Shown here piece after piece: positions 11,628-22,200 of a stretch of DNA of 64,000 bases. Numbering within the stretch: position 1 is the stretch's first letter; each line of letters opens with the position of its first letter. Source of the stretch: Piliocolobus tephrosceles (Eukaryota; Chordata; Mammalia; Primates; Cercopithecidae); assembly GCF_002776525.5 (NCBI RefSeq), contig NC_045447.1, positions 21,164,965 through 21,228,964 of the forward strand. The letters are read 5' to 3'. The translations under genes and the position numbers were made by a program. Under the pieces are notes generated by a model. It ran no database searches, was not told the origin of the DNA, and was given only the letters and a program-made list of their open reading frames with translations.

Positions 11628-13170
11628 GCTTATGTGTGGATAAAATAGCTTCTACAGGCCTCACTTTTCTTATCTGTAACTTTTAAAAATAAAATGGTTT
11701 CTAAGTCTTAAGATTTCTGTTAAGTTTAAAATGCAGAGGATTTGGAGTATTTGCTATTCTGTCAGTTTAGGAGGCTGTTAGCTTTCAGGAAAATGTGTAG
11801 GTTGATAGACTTAGCAATTTTTGTGTGAGTTAGATTTCTATCCTAAATTGGGAATTTTACTCTCCATTGCATTTGTCCATCCATATATTAATGCATCCTC
11901 TGTACCTAAAAGAAGTTACATACCAGGCCATAAACAAGATGTTATGTTCCAAAGTCTGAAATGTTAGACTAGAAGATCAAATCTTTTCTGATATTTGACA
12001 GATTTTACCATCCCAGAGTCAATTAACAGGTGATCATTTGTTTCTGCAGAAAAGTTACAGAAGATTTCTAACATCAAAGAATTTGAAGGCCGTTCTGCTA
12101 AATGAATGATTTAGAGCAGCCGTATAGGGATGTATTTAGAAAGTGGTGCTTCTTCTAATCTAGTTCTCCTTGGCCCAGTCTAGTTTCAAGTACAGGGGAG
12201 AAAAAGAAACAGCAGAATAGGGCTTGGTCCATAGTTTTCAAATAAGGGACCCAAGGCCCTACTCAACCCATTCCCTCCTTGGTTGTATCTAAAGTGCTAT
12301 TTCATTGTTTATATTTTTTATCAGATGACTATTTTAATTTTGATTTTTATCTACCAGATATATTTCAATGTATTTTAGTCATTTCTTATGGTTTTAATGC
12401 ATCTTTGTGTCTTTGTTTTTTCTAAAAAAAAAAAAAAATACTGATTTTGTAGTTGATATCATATGGTTCCATTAATTGAAATGGTAGAAGATCTTTATCA
12501 GCTGTTTCTTACATCTGTTCCCTCTTACTCGTGGTGGATCATTTTCTTTTATGTTTTGTGCTTTGGGGTAGTAAGTTCATCTTCCTGTGCAGCCTGAGGT
12601 GAGGGTATATCTCTTCAGAGAGTAACTGTGTTGGAATTTTCCAGGTGCCCAAAGGGGACCACAGACCTGGGATCATTTGTATGTTAATAGAAAAGCTTGT
12701 GACTTCACAAACCATAAAGGAAATTTAAATTCAAACCTGACTCCCAAAAGTGAAACAGGATTATGATTTTAATTTCACAGATTCTTGGAGGATTTTTTTC
12801 AAACCAGAGACTAGAGATAGTTGGACATGTTTTCTCGAATTCATTTTATGATGAGAGGTGGTTTTATAAACTCCCTTCCTTCCATGAGAAAGTACCGCTT
12901 TAATGGATTTTACAACCAATTCTCAGGTAGACTGCTGGTAAGCCCAAGGTCATGTCTTCTGTTTCTGAACATGTGTTAAACAGCCTAGTCCCTAGTTTAA
13001 GGGCCACCCTTACCCCAGTGGCAGTATTAGCTCATGCACTTCTACTCATTTATAGTTCTATTTTAACTCATAGCACTAGCGGATTTCTCTTTTGTTATGA
13101 CTAGTTGGGCTATGCCTGTAAAAATTTGCACCATTTTGTTGACAATGTCTAAGTGTTTATTACAGGAGGG
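11628..13170. other. no gene or clear repeat recognised
   Basis: 1.5 kb of AT-rich sequence (A run at 12424-12438). No open frame above 60 codons and no named repeat. It may hold very old repeats too diverged to see by eye. Confidence 0.45.
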
Positions 13171-13982
13171 TGCTATGGTCTAAATGTTTGCATTCTCCTA
13201 AAGTTTATGTGTTGAAATCCTGTATTAGTCAGGGTTCTCTAGAGGGACCGAACTAATAGAATAAATATGTATATAAAGGGGAATTTATTCAGTATTAACT
13301 CACACAATCACCATGTCCCACAATATGTCAGCAGTGGGCTGAGAAGCAAGGAGAGCCAGTCTGGGTTCCAAAACTGAAGAATCTGGAGTTCGATGTTCGA
13401 GGGCAGGAAGCTTACAGCACGGGAGAAAGATGTAGGCTGGGAGGCTAGGCCAGTCTCTCTTTTCACATTGTTCTGTCTGCTTATATTCTAGCTGAGCTGG
13501 CAGCTGATTAGACTGTGCTCACCCTGATTAATGGTGGGTCTGCCTTTCCCAGCCCACTTACTCAAATGTTCATCTCCTTTAGCAACACCCTCATAGACAT
13601 ACCCACTATCAATACTTTGTATCCTTCAATCCAATCAAGTTGACACTCAGTATTAACCATCACAAAATCCTAATCCCCAAAGTGATTATATTTGGAAGAG
13701 GAAACTTTGGGAGGTGATTGCGTTTTGAATGTGGAGCCCTCATGAATGAAATTAGTGCCCTTATAAAAAAGACCCGAGAGAGCTCCCTCATTCCTTCTAC
13801 CATGTGAAGACACAGGAAGGCACCATCAATGAACCAAAGAGTAGGCACTCACCAGATACCAAATACATTGGCACCTTGATTTTGGACTTCCAGTCTCCAG
13901 AACTACCAGAAATAAATATCTATTGTTTTTAAGCCACCCAGTCTATGGTATTTTGTTATGGCAGCTTGAACGGACTAAGACA
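13171..13982 (+). mobile_element. MLT1 LTR (ERVL-MaLR), interrupted
   Basis: The MLT1-type LTR begins 'tgctatggtctaaatgtttg' and continues, after the inserted MLT2 LTR (13221-13664), with 'ggaggtgattgcgttttg', 'ggagccctcatgaatgaa', 'tagtgcccttataaaaaag', 'ccatgtgaagacacagg' and the 3' end 'gcttgaacggactaagaca'. MaLR LTRs are remnants of non-autonomous retroviral-like elements. No internal coding region is present. Confidence 0.88.
13221..13664 (+). mobile_element. MLT2 LTR (ERVL), solo, nested
   Basis: A solo LTR of the ERVL/MLT2 kind. It starts 'tgtattagtcagggttctct', has the 'caagttgacactcag' region near its end and terminates 'attaaccatcaca'. It is flanked by 'aaatcc' at 13215-13220 and 13665-13670 (5-base ERVL-type duplication 'aatcc' plus one matching base). 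It sits inside the MLT1 LTR, so it inserted later. No gag/pol/env sequence accompanies it. Confidence 0.88.
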
Positions 13983-14285
13983 AAGGGTCTTGAGTTTCTG
14001 TTGAGAATCATGTTGCCCTAACTCCGAGTCAAGTAGTATTGTTTCAACCTAGGGTCCTTCAGTGGATTCTGGGGACTTAGCAGCGCTAAAGAGGCATCTG
14101 ATATGCCAGCTCTCAGACCTTCCCCTGCTCTCAGCTGAGCTACTTTGCTTTTGTCTATTTTATATAATAAACTTCTGAATAAGAATTGGATATGCATAAT
14201 GGTTTAGTCTTTCAAAATAAAGTTTTAACATTCTGCATTTAACATTATAATAGAAAACATCAAGATGTGGTGTGGCAAACAGAAA
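13983..14285. other. no gene seen
   Basis: AT-rich spacer between two LTRs, with nothing recognised. Confidence 0.4.
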
Positions 14286-14460
14286 TCTCATTGTCCAATG
14301 ACCTGAGCACTTAACAAATTCCAAACTGCCATAATCTTTTTACAAATAAACCTCCACTCTCTTTGGGTTTCTGTATCTCCCAACTTGAGATACAACTGAG
14401 ACAATCACGCTTCAGGAGGGAGTAAACTGAAAGAGATAAAACATACATCTCAGTCCTGGG

Positions 14461-14564
14461 CCCAGTACAAACACATTCCACCATATATCTCTCAACTTCC
14501 TGAGCCCAGTACAAACACATCCCACCATATATCTCTCAACTTCCTGAGCCCGGTACAAACGCAT
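14461..14564 (+). repeat. 44-base tandem repeat in LTR U3
   Basis: Units start at 14461, 14505 and 14549 (partial) with 'cccagtacaaacacat' or close variants. Copies one and two differ at one base. Such U3 repeats are usual enhancer-type repeats of gammaretrovirus-like LTRs. Confidence 0.9.
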
Positions 14565-14778
14565 TTTTCGACTCAGAGACAACCATATATCTCAACTTTA
14601 GAAAAACACCACCTGGAAAGCCCCCGATAAGGTCACAGCCGTTTGTGGTTTTACTGAAAGCGTGGGAACCAATAGAAAACTGCTAAATGTATAACTTAAA
14701 ATGTTAACCAATTGTGATGCTGTAACCAAAAGAATTCCCTTGTTCCTCTGTAACTTTACATATCTTATTTACATCAGG

Positions 14779-14790
14779 CTATAAAAAGCG
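14779..14790 (+). promoter_or_regulatory. TATA box of the ERV LTR
   Basis: 'ctataaaaagcg', about 70 bases upstream of the 'agtaaag' poly-A-like signal, matches a U3/R boundary. Present activity cannot be judged from sequence. Confidence 0.5.
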
Positions 14791-14940
14791 AGCACACGCA
14801 TTGTTCGGGGCCCTCTTGTATGTTGAGGAACGGAGGGACCAAGTTCGAACTTGCAGTAAAGATCCTTGCCGCTTGGCTTTGACTCTGGACTATGGTGGTC
14901 TTCTTTGAGGAATAAACGGTCTGGGCATAACAAAACCACT

Positions 14941-15495
14941 CCAGGAAGAAGTTGAGTAAGACTGGAGGCCTGTTAACACTTGTGAACTAGGGAAAGTTTC
15001 TTCATTAATGCTGGCAGTAGTGGGGACCTTATATCGGGAAAGAGTCAATAATGCATTACACTACTTAAGCTGTAGAAAGAGTTCATCGACTATGTCTTTT
15101 TAAAGGCTCTCTTCAAGGGACTTAACCTAGGGAGGCAAGAACTCCTTCAGTCCCAAATAGGCTAAATAAGGTAGAATATTGGCTGTGAGGACCCTATCCT
15201 AGAAAAAGCATAGAAAGGGGAACAGAACAAACATAGGGAGTTGAAGAAATTTTGTAAAATAAAAGAAGGTAAAAGTAGAAAGAGGGAGCATATGGCTACA
15301 GAAGAGGGGACAAAAGTAGACACTAATATGGACATCATCTTTGGACATCAAATGTGAGATGCTATTAATACAAACATATTAGAGTCTAAGACATGGTAGT
15401 ATCAGAAGCAAAAAACAGCCTGAGGCAACTAAGCTCCAGGAATAAATACTTATCATGTCTGACAAAGCCTGATTAACCCCAGCCCTGCCTACCTG
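14941..15495. other. no gene or clear repeat recognised
   Basis: Purine-rich in its middle part (15190-15310). No open frame of note. Confidence 0.4.
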
Positions 15496-15609
15496 CAGTC
15501 AAATTTTCCTTACTAGAATGTATATTCCATGAAGGCAAAAATAGTTGGTTCTCCACGTCTAGGAGAGTTCTTGACACTCAATAAATATTTCTTGGGGGAA
15601 TAAATAAAA
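15496..15609 (+). mobile_element. L2 LINE 3' end
   Basis: Typical L2 3' text in plus orientation: 'gaatgtatattccatgaagg', 'gagttcttgacactcaata' and 'aatatttcttgggggaat'. Confidence 0.75.
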
Positions 15610-16899
15610 AGATAAAAAACAGGAAAACGGATTTTTAAGAAAGTTAAATACAATTAGTCTTGTAATAAAGTACTTTACAGAGTCAACTGTCGATTCCCCA
15701 AAGATCACCAGAAAAGTCTATTGATCAAGAAAAGCTCAGTTTATTAGATTTACTGCAGGAAAGGAGATAGTCTTAGTAGTGTTTCAAAATAGAAATATAT
15801 ATGGTTTTGGGGTCAGGGTGACTGAATTAAAGGAGAGTCTTACAAGATAGAAACTATTTGGGATTGGGCAGAGATTATGCCATGATAGCTTTGGATTGAT
15901 GGTCACAGTGCGGAGGGTCTTGAAGTAATTCTGGATGAGTCAGGTGTTATTCATGATAAATAAGCTGTTTAGTTAGTTCCCAGTCTTATCTTCCAGGAGC
16001 AGGTATTTCCTAGAGCAAGCAGCTAAATTATTTTTGTTTATTCTCAACATTGCTTAGCAAAGAAAGAGCTAGAATACATCATCCTAGAGTTGTTTAGCTC
16101 AGAGAGAGGAGAGTATGCCTGTTTCCAGTGTCATCAAACACAGGAACAGAGAATTATTTTGGTTTGTGTTCTTAGTCCACCTTTTAGTTGTACTGTAGCC
16201 TGAGCTTAGGAGTAGATTATAATTGTCTTGAGATGTGATCAATCCAGATCTTCAGTGCTGTTTGATTGTTGTGTCATCTTATAGAGTGTCTGGTGGTAGT
16301 CTTTTTGATATTGAAACGTATCAGATTATCTTTTTTTTTTCTTACTGGAAGTTTCTTTGTCCTCTCATTTGATGGGACAGTGGCTTCATGTGAGCACAGT
16401 GACACAATTGTGAAGACAAAGATTATAGTTAGATGGTGCAGTCCACTTTTAAAGCAGGAACAATGACGCCTGAATTAAACCAAGAGAACAGATCCCATCC
16501 CCATTTGAAAGAGCCCACAAAACTACATGTGGGGGATTTTGATAAATAATCTAATTTTAGCTTATTTGCCCCTCCAAATCCCACCTCCAATATATGACTA
16601 TAAATACTCCAAAATCTTTTCTTTAGATTGCCCAATTATTCATATTTAGATTCAATCCTGCAAGCCTTGAGGACTGCCCCTACAAGAAATACCCAGGGGA
16701 AGAAGTTAGAGAAAAAGGAAATTTGTCTTTTGAGAACCTACTATGTGCTGCCATAGCAACCCTGTTAGTTCTGACAATAAAAATTGAGGCATAGAAAAGG
16801 GAAACAATTTTCTAGAAATGGGGAAGGTAATAAATATTGAATAATGGATATTAATCTGAGTCCCTCCAACTCCAGAGACTACGTACATCCCACTGCACC
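15610..16899. other. no gene; possible unrecognised old LTR at 15670-16200
   Basis: No supported gene. The part from about 15670 has a composition and words ('gctcagtttattagattta') that suggest an old LTR on the minus strand, but I cannot name it. Frames at 16266-16466 (plus) and 16429-16635 (minus) overlap and are not genes. Confidence 0.4.
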
Positions 16900-18689
16900 G
16901 TACAATTTCCTTTTGAGGAAAAACAACACAAGCCGTTATCAGTTAACTCCACATTTTTTTTTCTAATAATATAGTTATATCACTCTTGCTTGATATTTAA
17001 ACAGTTTATCTTTTGAACGATAAATGGGGGCCTGGATTTTTCTTGGAAGCAATGGGAACCCACAAGAGGGGCTGAGACGGCATTCACAGGATCAATTTTG
17101 CTCTTATTGCAGCCACAAGTGGGATGATAGCAAACAAAACTGGAGTCAAAGAGATCTCTAATTATGCCCATAGAGGGTTAAAAACAAACTTTTTCTCCTT
17201 AGAGACAAGGGTATCAGCATAGATTCATTGTCAGATGGGATGAGCCGTTGTTTCCCAACTTTAAGAAAGATGCATAATTTAGGCCAAGATAATCACCAGT
17301 GATGCATACAGCAGAGATTAATTTGAAAATTTAATATCAGAAGATTGGAGGACTTGCTTATGAAGCCACAGCTTCTAAATTATAGTGAGGCATTGGCTGG
17401 TAACAAGTGCTCAGGAGCCTCAATGTGCAGAAGAATATTAAAAGATACCACATGTCCTCTAATTAAAATCACAGCAAAATGGAGTAATGATTGCAGATAC
17501 AATATTAGCAAAGGGTAGGGGGACGATTAGAAAGCAGTGCCAGGAAGGCAACAGGGGCTGGAAACCGTGGCCTCCATGGGGAGAGGCCTTTTCCAAATTG
17601 CAGCCAAATCCCTGGAAATTAGCAAGAGCTAGAGGGAAAGCAAATGGGAGTTGCTGGCATTATAGGAAATAAAAATATTGCTCTATCACACATGATTTGG
17701 ACAAAGGTTTGGTCTGTTTGTTCAGTGCAAAGTGACAGTTGGGAATAATTAAAAATGGAGCCTGAGTTTGCAAAGGACTCACACATAATAATAGCAATCA
17801 GGATGGTCACACGGACCTGATGCTTTAGGAATGTTTGGCTGGTTGATGTAATGTCTTTTATTGTTTTTGTTTGTTTGTTTTGTGATTTTTTGTTTAGTTT
17901 TATAAGGGGAGGTTAGTGGGAAAAAGCCAGTAAAATGGGAAAAGTTTCCATTCATTCCTAAAAAGACAATATTGCGGCAAGTCAAGAGGACTAGCAGACT
18001 TTGCACATTTATATCTATCCTTTTATGAAGCTGGAATAAAAAGGTGTGTGATTAGAATGTGCCCAGAATTTTAGAGGCATGGGTTTGTAAGGCAGGGGAA
18101 TGTATTTGGGCTGGCTGATGTCAGAGAGTGAGGCGTGAGGCTTAGTCCTTCTTTTATTTATTTTTTTTTGGAGGGGGGTGTTGTGTGTTTTTTGTTTGTT
18201 TTGATTGTTTCTCTACAAATTCATGAAACCTGATTGGAATTAGAATGAACAACAATGGCTAATGAGATAACATGAAGGCATTTGAGAATAATCATTCCTC
18301 TCTTCATCAACCCACCCCTATTTAATCCTCCTAACTGAATGCTACTCTTCTATAGTTTGTACTTATCAGGGCCTAGCCAAAGAATGCCGTGAAGCCCAGA
18401 ACAAGATCATACTTTGTGAGCAGGCTATATTGTATATATTACACATATACTGTCACTTCGTCATTTGATGCTCACTGCAGATATTAACAATCCATTACAG
18501 CATGCTTTCCTACTGACTCCAAATAAATCCTCAGAATCCTTTTCAACAGAGGATCCCAGAAATCGCTATCAATATTCACATGTGGAATGCAAGATGCCAG
18601 CCTCTGCTAGGGAAATTCTGGAAGCTTGGGAGATTTCTGAAAACTTCTCATCAACAGGAAAGGAAAACAGACAGTAAGGTGTAGGGAAA
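16900..18689. other. repeat-poor block, candidate conserved noncoding sequence
   Basis: 1.8 kb with no recognised transposable element, apart from T/G-rich low-complexity patches near 17855-17905 and 18155-18205. It mixes AT-rich homeodomain-like words (taattaaa, aataattaaaa) with GC-balanced words, a texture common in mammalian noncoding enhancers. No open frame exceeds about 75 codons. Conservation cannot be tested from a single sequence. Confidence 0.4.
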
Positions 18690-18860
18690 AGAGCCCCACA
18701 TTAGCCGTCAGAAGTCTGGAGCTTCTATTTCCTCTTCTGCTTACTATCCTTGTAATTTTGGACAAGTAATAGAACTTCTTTGATTGTTAATTGCTTCACC
18801 TATAAAACTGAAGTAATACGTACCAGTAATAGTTCTGAAAGTAATACAACAACAAAATGC
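18690..18860 (+). mobile_element. MIR SINE
   Basis: Plus-strand MIR: 'agccccacattagccgtcag', 'attttggacaagtaataga', 'gcttcacctataaaactga'. Confidence 0.65.
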
Positions 18861-19039
18861 AGTAATTCAGTAATATGTCATGAGTCATGTGATGATAGGA
18901 GAGAGAGCTGTTGTTAGTGTTAAACTGATAATCACTAATTCTCAGTTGCTTGTCTCTTTTCTCAGTTGCAGCAGAGCAGCTGGCAGAAGCACCTTTAGCC
19001 AAACTTCTATTACTTTGCCTTAAACCACATTCCCTATTT
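18861..19039. other. no gene recognised
   Basis: A short spacer between a MIR and a MER5A. An 80-codon plus frame (18950-19192) crosses into MER5A and Alu and is rejected. Confidence 0.4.
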
Positions 19040-19554
19040 CAGTTATCCTCAAACTTGAATGGCCAAAAGAATCACCTGGGGGCACTTGTTAAAACACAGA
19101 TTGCTGGCCCAGTGGGTGGCTCACACCTGCAATCCCAGCACTTTGCAGGGGAGGGGGTGTCACCTGAGGCTGGGAGCTCAAGACCAGCCTGACTAACATG
19201 GAGAAACCCTGTCTCTACTAAAATTACAAAATTAGCTGGACGTGGTGGCGCATGCCTGTAATCCCAGCTACTCCGAAGGCTAAGGCAGGAGAATCACTTG
19301 AACCCGAGAGGCGGAGGTTGAGGTGAGCTGAGATCATGCCAGTGCACTCCAGCCTGGGTGACACGAGCAAAACAAAATTCCATCTCAGAAATAAACAAAC
19401 ACAAACAAACAAACACAGATTGCTGCCCCCGCCCCCACCCCTCAGAATTCTGATCAAGTAGGAATGAGGTGGAGCCCAAGAATTTGTAGTACTAACAAAT
19501 TCCCCCGCAATGCTTATAGTTGCACTTTCAGGGACAATACTCTAGGAACCTCTG
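19040..19554. mobile_element. MER5A (hAT-Charlie) DNA transposon, split by an Alu
   Basis: The left part (19040-19106) reads 'cagttatcctcaaacttg', 'agaatcacctgggggcac' and 'ttgttaaaacacagattgct'. The right part (19426-19554) reads 'ctcagaattctgatcaagta', 'ggtggagcccaagaatttg' and 'actaacaaattccc', ending near 'ctctaggaacctctg'. Together they follow the MER5A consensus once the Alu at 19107-19410 and one copy of the target duplication are removed. It has no transposase and is a non-autonomous relic. Confidence 0.85.
19107..19410 (+). mobile_element. AluS SINE inside MER5A
   Basis: Full-length plus-strand Alu ('ggctcacacctgcaatccca' to 'ggtgacacgagcaaaacaa') with a CAAA-rich tail. It is flanked by a perfect 15-base duplication 'aaacacagattgctg' at 19092-19106 and 19411-19425, which is itself MER5A sequence. 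Antisense frames at 19224-19479 are artefacts. Confidence 0.95.
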
Positions 19555-20379
19555 CATCACTGAAATTCTACATTACAAGGTTGAGATCATTTTCCATATC
19601 TTTTAGGAAGCATCTGCAATAAACCCAACCCCAGTTGTCATTTCTCAGAACTACTGTACCACCTACAGTTTTCTTCCATTCCTGTGAGGCTTAGCAGGCT
19701 TATGTTTTTTAGGAATCTTTTCATTTGTATTTGTCTTGCCTTCCCAGAGAGACTGGGAAGTTCCTCGAGGCTTCAGCTTTATGAATTTTTGTAGCTTTGT
19801 CTCTCACTAGTGACACTGATCCAAGCACTCATTTAAAGTACTTTTCTCAACACATCTCCTGGATGATTCTGAAGACCCCCTAGGCTGTTGCCTAAAGAGT
19901 GCAGAGCACACCATCCTTTTTTAACCCCTGTCACTCCTGTCACCACACAGCTGCCAAGTCCTCAAGAGGTTATTCTTCCACTGGACATAGCTGCCCTTTG
20001 TTGGTCACCCTTCTGCTGCCATCACTCTGCTCTCAGTAGCACTGGTCCCGCAACTCCCAGTCTCCTTTACCTTGAGATCCCCATAATTAGGTCTGACCCT
20101 TTTAAAAATTTTCTTTAGTAGCAGACAGGAGGCTATTCTGATATAAATGATTTATCTAAAGGGATAAAATATATACAAATAAGTAATTGCAAATGTTAAT
20201 TTGTAACTACAGCTCAGGCCCAGACTACAATCTCGGCTGTCTGACTTGCTCCCTGTGAGTTTCCACTTGGCCAGTGTCTTGTTTTTCTAAGACCACCAGA
20301 GCGAACACAAAAGAACCAGCAAGTAGGCAAAGGTCAGGCGCAAAACTGCAAGTTATTTTAGTAACCTAAGGTGTGGAGA
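19555..20379. other. no gene or clear repeat recognised
   Basis: The sequence leads into the CpG-rich block. The 76-codon frame at 19888-20118 shows no domain. GC content rises toward the right end. Confidence 0.4.
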
Positions 20380-20725
20380 AGAAGTCTGTCGGCCCAGAGT
20401 TCCCCTCCCCCAAGCTCTGGACGGAGTTCCGACATCCCGACAGGACTGGGAAGCTGGGAAGTCCGCCAGGGCTGTGAGAAGGCCGCGTGGCTCAATGGCG
20501 GAGAGTGGCTTTTCTAGGAGTGGGAGGGCAATAGGTGGGGCATGGGCGTGTCAGGGGCGTTTCGCAGGTGCCACCAGGTAAATCTTGGTCTCTTCGGATT
20601 GAGGTCACCTGGCGCATGCCCAGTTGGTCTGCACCTTCCCGGGTGCCGGCTGCCTTTTCGCGCGCGTGGGAAGAGTTGGTGGTGAAGAAGAACCCGGAAG
20701 TGCACCATCTTGCCTCCGTTCATCC
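20380..20725. promoter_or_regulatory. small CpG-rich block with promoter-type motifs
   Basis: By direct count about 21 CpG dinucleotides occur in roughly 345 bases, in a window where CpG is otherwise rare. It holds an ETS-type 'cccggaagtg' (20693-20702). Next to it is 'caccatcttgcc' (20703-20714), whose reverse complement 'ggcaagatggtg' resembles a YY1 site. An NRF1-like 'ggcgcatgccc' lies at 20611-20621, a 'cgcgcgcg' run at 20659-20666, and 'ctcaatggcgg' at 20491-20501. A donor-like 'ccaccag/gtaaat' lies at 20571-20583. This combination is typical of housekeeping or lncRNA promoters. Alternatives are the GC-rich 5' end of a retrocopy or a CpG-rich LTR. Frames at 20514-20723 (minus) and 20535-20801 (plus) overlap and have no recognised domain. 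Confidence 0.5.
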
Positions 20726-21449
20726 AAACAGCCAGGTCCTGCTACTCACAAGAAGTAATCCTATCTTCTTTGTAGCTTGGACTCCTAGATCCAGGGAATG
20801 AAAGGCCATCCCCTGTCACTACAGTCCTAGTCACCCTAAGTCCTGGTGTTCCAGCTGCTATCTCTTCCCAGGACTCTTTGAAAGTGGTAATAGCCCGTTC
20901 CTACAGGGAAAGCCTTGCCTCTACCCAAAAGTAATAAATTGGCTCCATAGCCCTGCTGATGTAGTCATAGTAGCTGGACATCAGTACATCAATACAGTTC
21001 CCAAATACCTACTATTGATTCTTAAAAACCGCCACATGTACCTCATAAATATGTATACAATTATTATGTATCAATGAAAACTTAAAAATATAAAATATGC
21101 AAAACATTTTTTAAACTATATTTTTATTTAAAATATCAACGATCATTCCTTTTTCACTTTCTCTTTACCCAGATTTAAAAAACAAACAAACAAAAAAACA
21201 CCTTGGTGTTCAATTTCACCCAGAGTCACCTTATTACATGCATTGAATTGCACTGAGAATGTTTTAATGAATAAATACATATACATAAATGCATATTAAT
21301 TTGATCTATTTGTATTCTATAGGCCACTGTGTGTTGGGAAACAGATTTAAATAGCTAAAACAGAACTGTAGAATCTCCAGTCTTTCCTCTGCTCCTAATG
21401 TTCTTCCTCTTTACATGTAGCCAACTCCCACAGTATCAAGGTAGTTTTG
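20726..21449. other. no gene or clear repeat recognised
   Basis: This follows the CpG block directly. If that block is a plus-strand promoter, the segment would be the start of its first intron. It is AT-rich after 20990, with a '(a)n caaacaaacaaa' patch near 21178. Confidence 0.4.
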
Positions 21450-22030
21450 TAGCAGATGAAAGTCCTTGAGCCCATTTGGTCACACAATGGGCCAGCCCTT
21501 TACTAATTCTACTACCCTACAGAATAATTCTCTGCTTTGCATGTGCCAATGTTGTTACCCAGGCACCTGCAGGTCCTTGCTTGCAAGGCCCTGCCTTGAG
21601 CGAAGATTGCTGGTTTGAGCCAGAGCAGTTTGTCCCTGTTGCTTGTTTGTTAAGATGAACCTGTCCATCTGTCTGCATGCCACAGACCCTGGGTGGCAAA
21701 AAGCAATAAAAGGGAAGCACTCTTTGACAGCCCTCTCGGCATAATGCCGGCTTGAACAGAGGTTATTATCTCGTAATGCCACTGTTATTTCCAACAGCCC
21801 CCAATGGATCTGCTGACTGTGGCTAGACAAAAGGAGAGACACTGAACACAGCCCCTACACTTCCTAGGGGCAGCATTGTGCTGGACTATCAGAGTGACTT
21901 TTACTGCCTATTGATTGGTGTATCGACTGCAATTAAAGCCCCCTTCTCCCATTGACGTTGTCACTGGTATATTTATTTAATAAATCCCAGCTTCGTCCAT
22001 GACCATGCAGGGCTGACCTAGCTAGCTTCT
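21450..22030. promoter_or_regulatory. candidate conserved noncoding element
   Basis: About 580 bases without recognisable repeats. It retains scattered CpGs and contains homeodomain/forkhead-like words ('gcaattaaagccc', 'tatttatttaataaat'). Three overlapping frames of 60-95 codons on both strands (21476-21842) are not supported as genes. The regulatory call is inference from texture only. Confidence 0.3.
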
Positions 22031-22045
22031 GTGCTTCTTGATACA

Positions 22046-22200
22046 CTGGGGGGACAAGTGGACTAAAAATGTGAAGATGTCCTCTAGTCCCAGGCTTGCC
22101 ACTAAATTGCTATATGACCTTGAATGAATCACTTCTCTCTGGGTCTAAAGTCCCTCCTCTATATCCCAGGTCTGACTGAAGAAGAGTCTACATTTCTATG
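22046..22200 (+). mobile_element. MIR SINE
   Basis: 'ctatatgaccttgaatgaat' followed by 'cacttctctctgggtctaaa' and 'ggtctgactgaagaagagt' follow the MIR core and 3' part in plus orientation. Confidence 0.6.

Larger units (their letters stand above)
14290..14938 (+). mobile_element. class I (ERV1-type) LTR, solo
   Basis: Reads as a retroviral LTR in plus orientation. U3 carries a 44-base tandem repeat at 14461-14564. A TATA box 'ctataaaaagcg' lies at 14779-14790, followed by a poly-A-like signal 'agtaaag' at 14855 and a GT-rich end, 'tggtggtcttctttgagg', before 'gggcataaca'. No internal viral genes flank it, so it is a solo LTR. I do not recognise the family, and the left border is uncertain. 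Confidence 0.7.

Noticed and set aside
14461..14564. Regularly spaced repeats that might suggest a CRISPR array
   Set aside because: Contiguous 44-base tandem repeats without spacers, inside an LTR of a primate genome.
20514..20801. Overlapping frames (69 codons minus, 88 codons plus) in the CpG block
   Set aside because: GC-rich DNA has few stops. The frames overlap on opposite strands and match no family I know.
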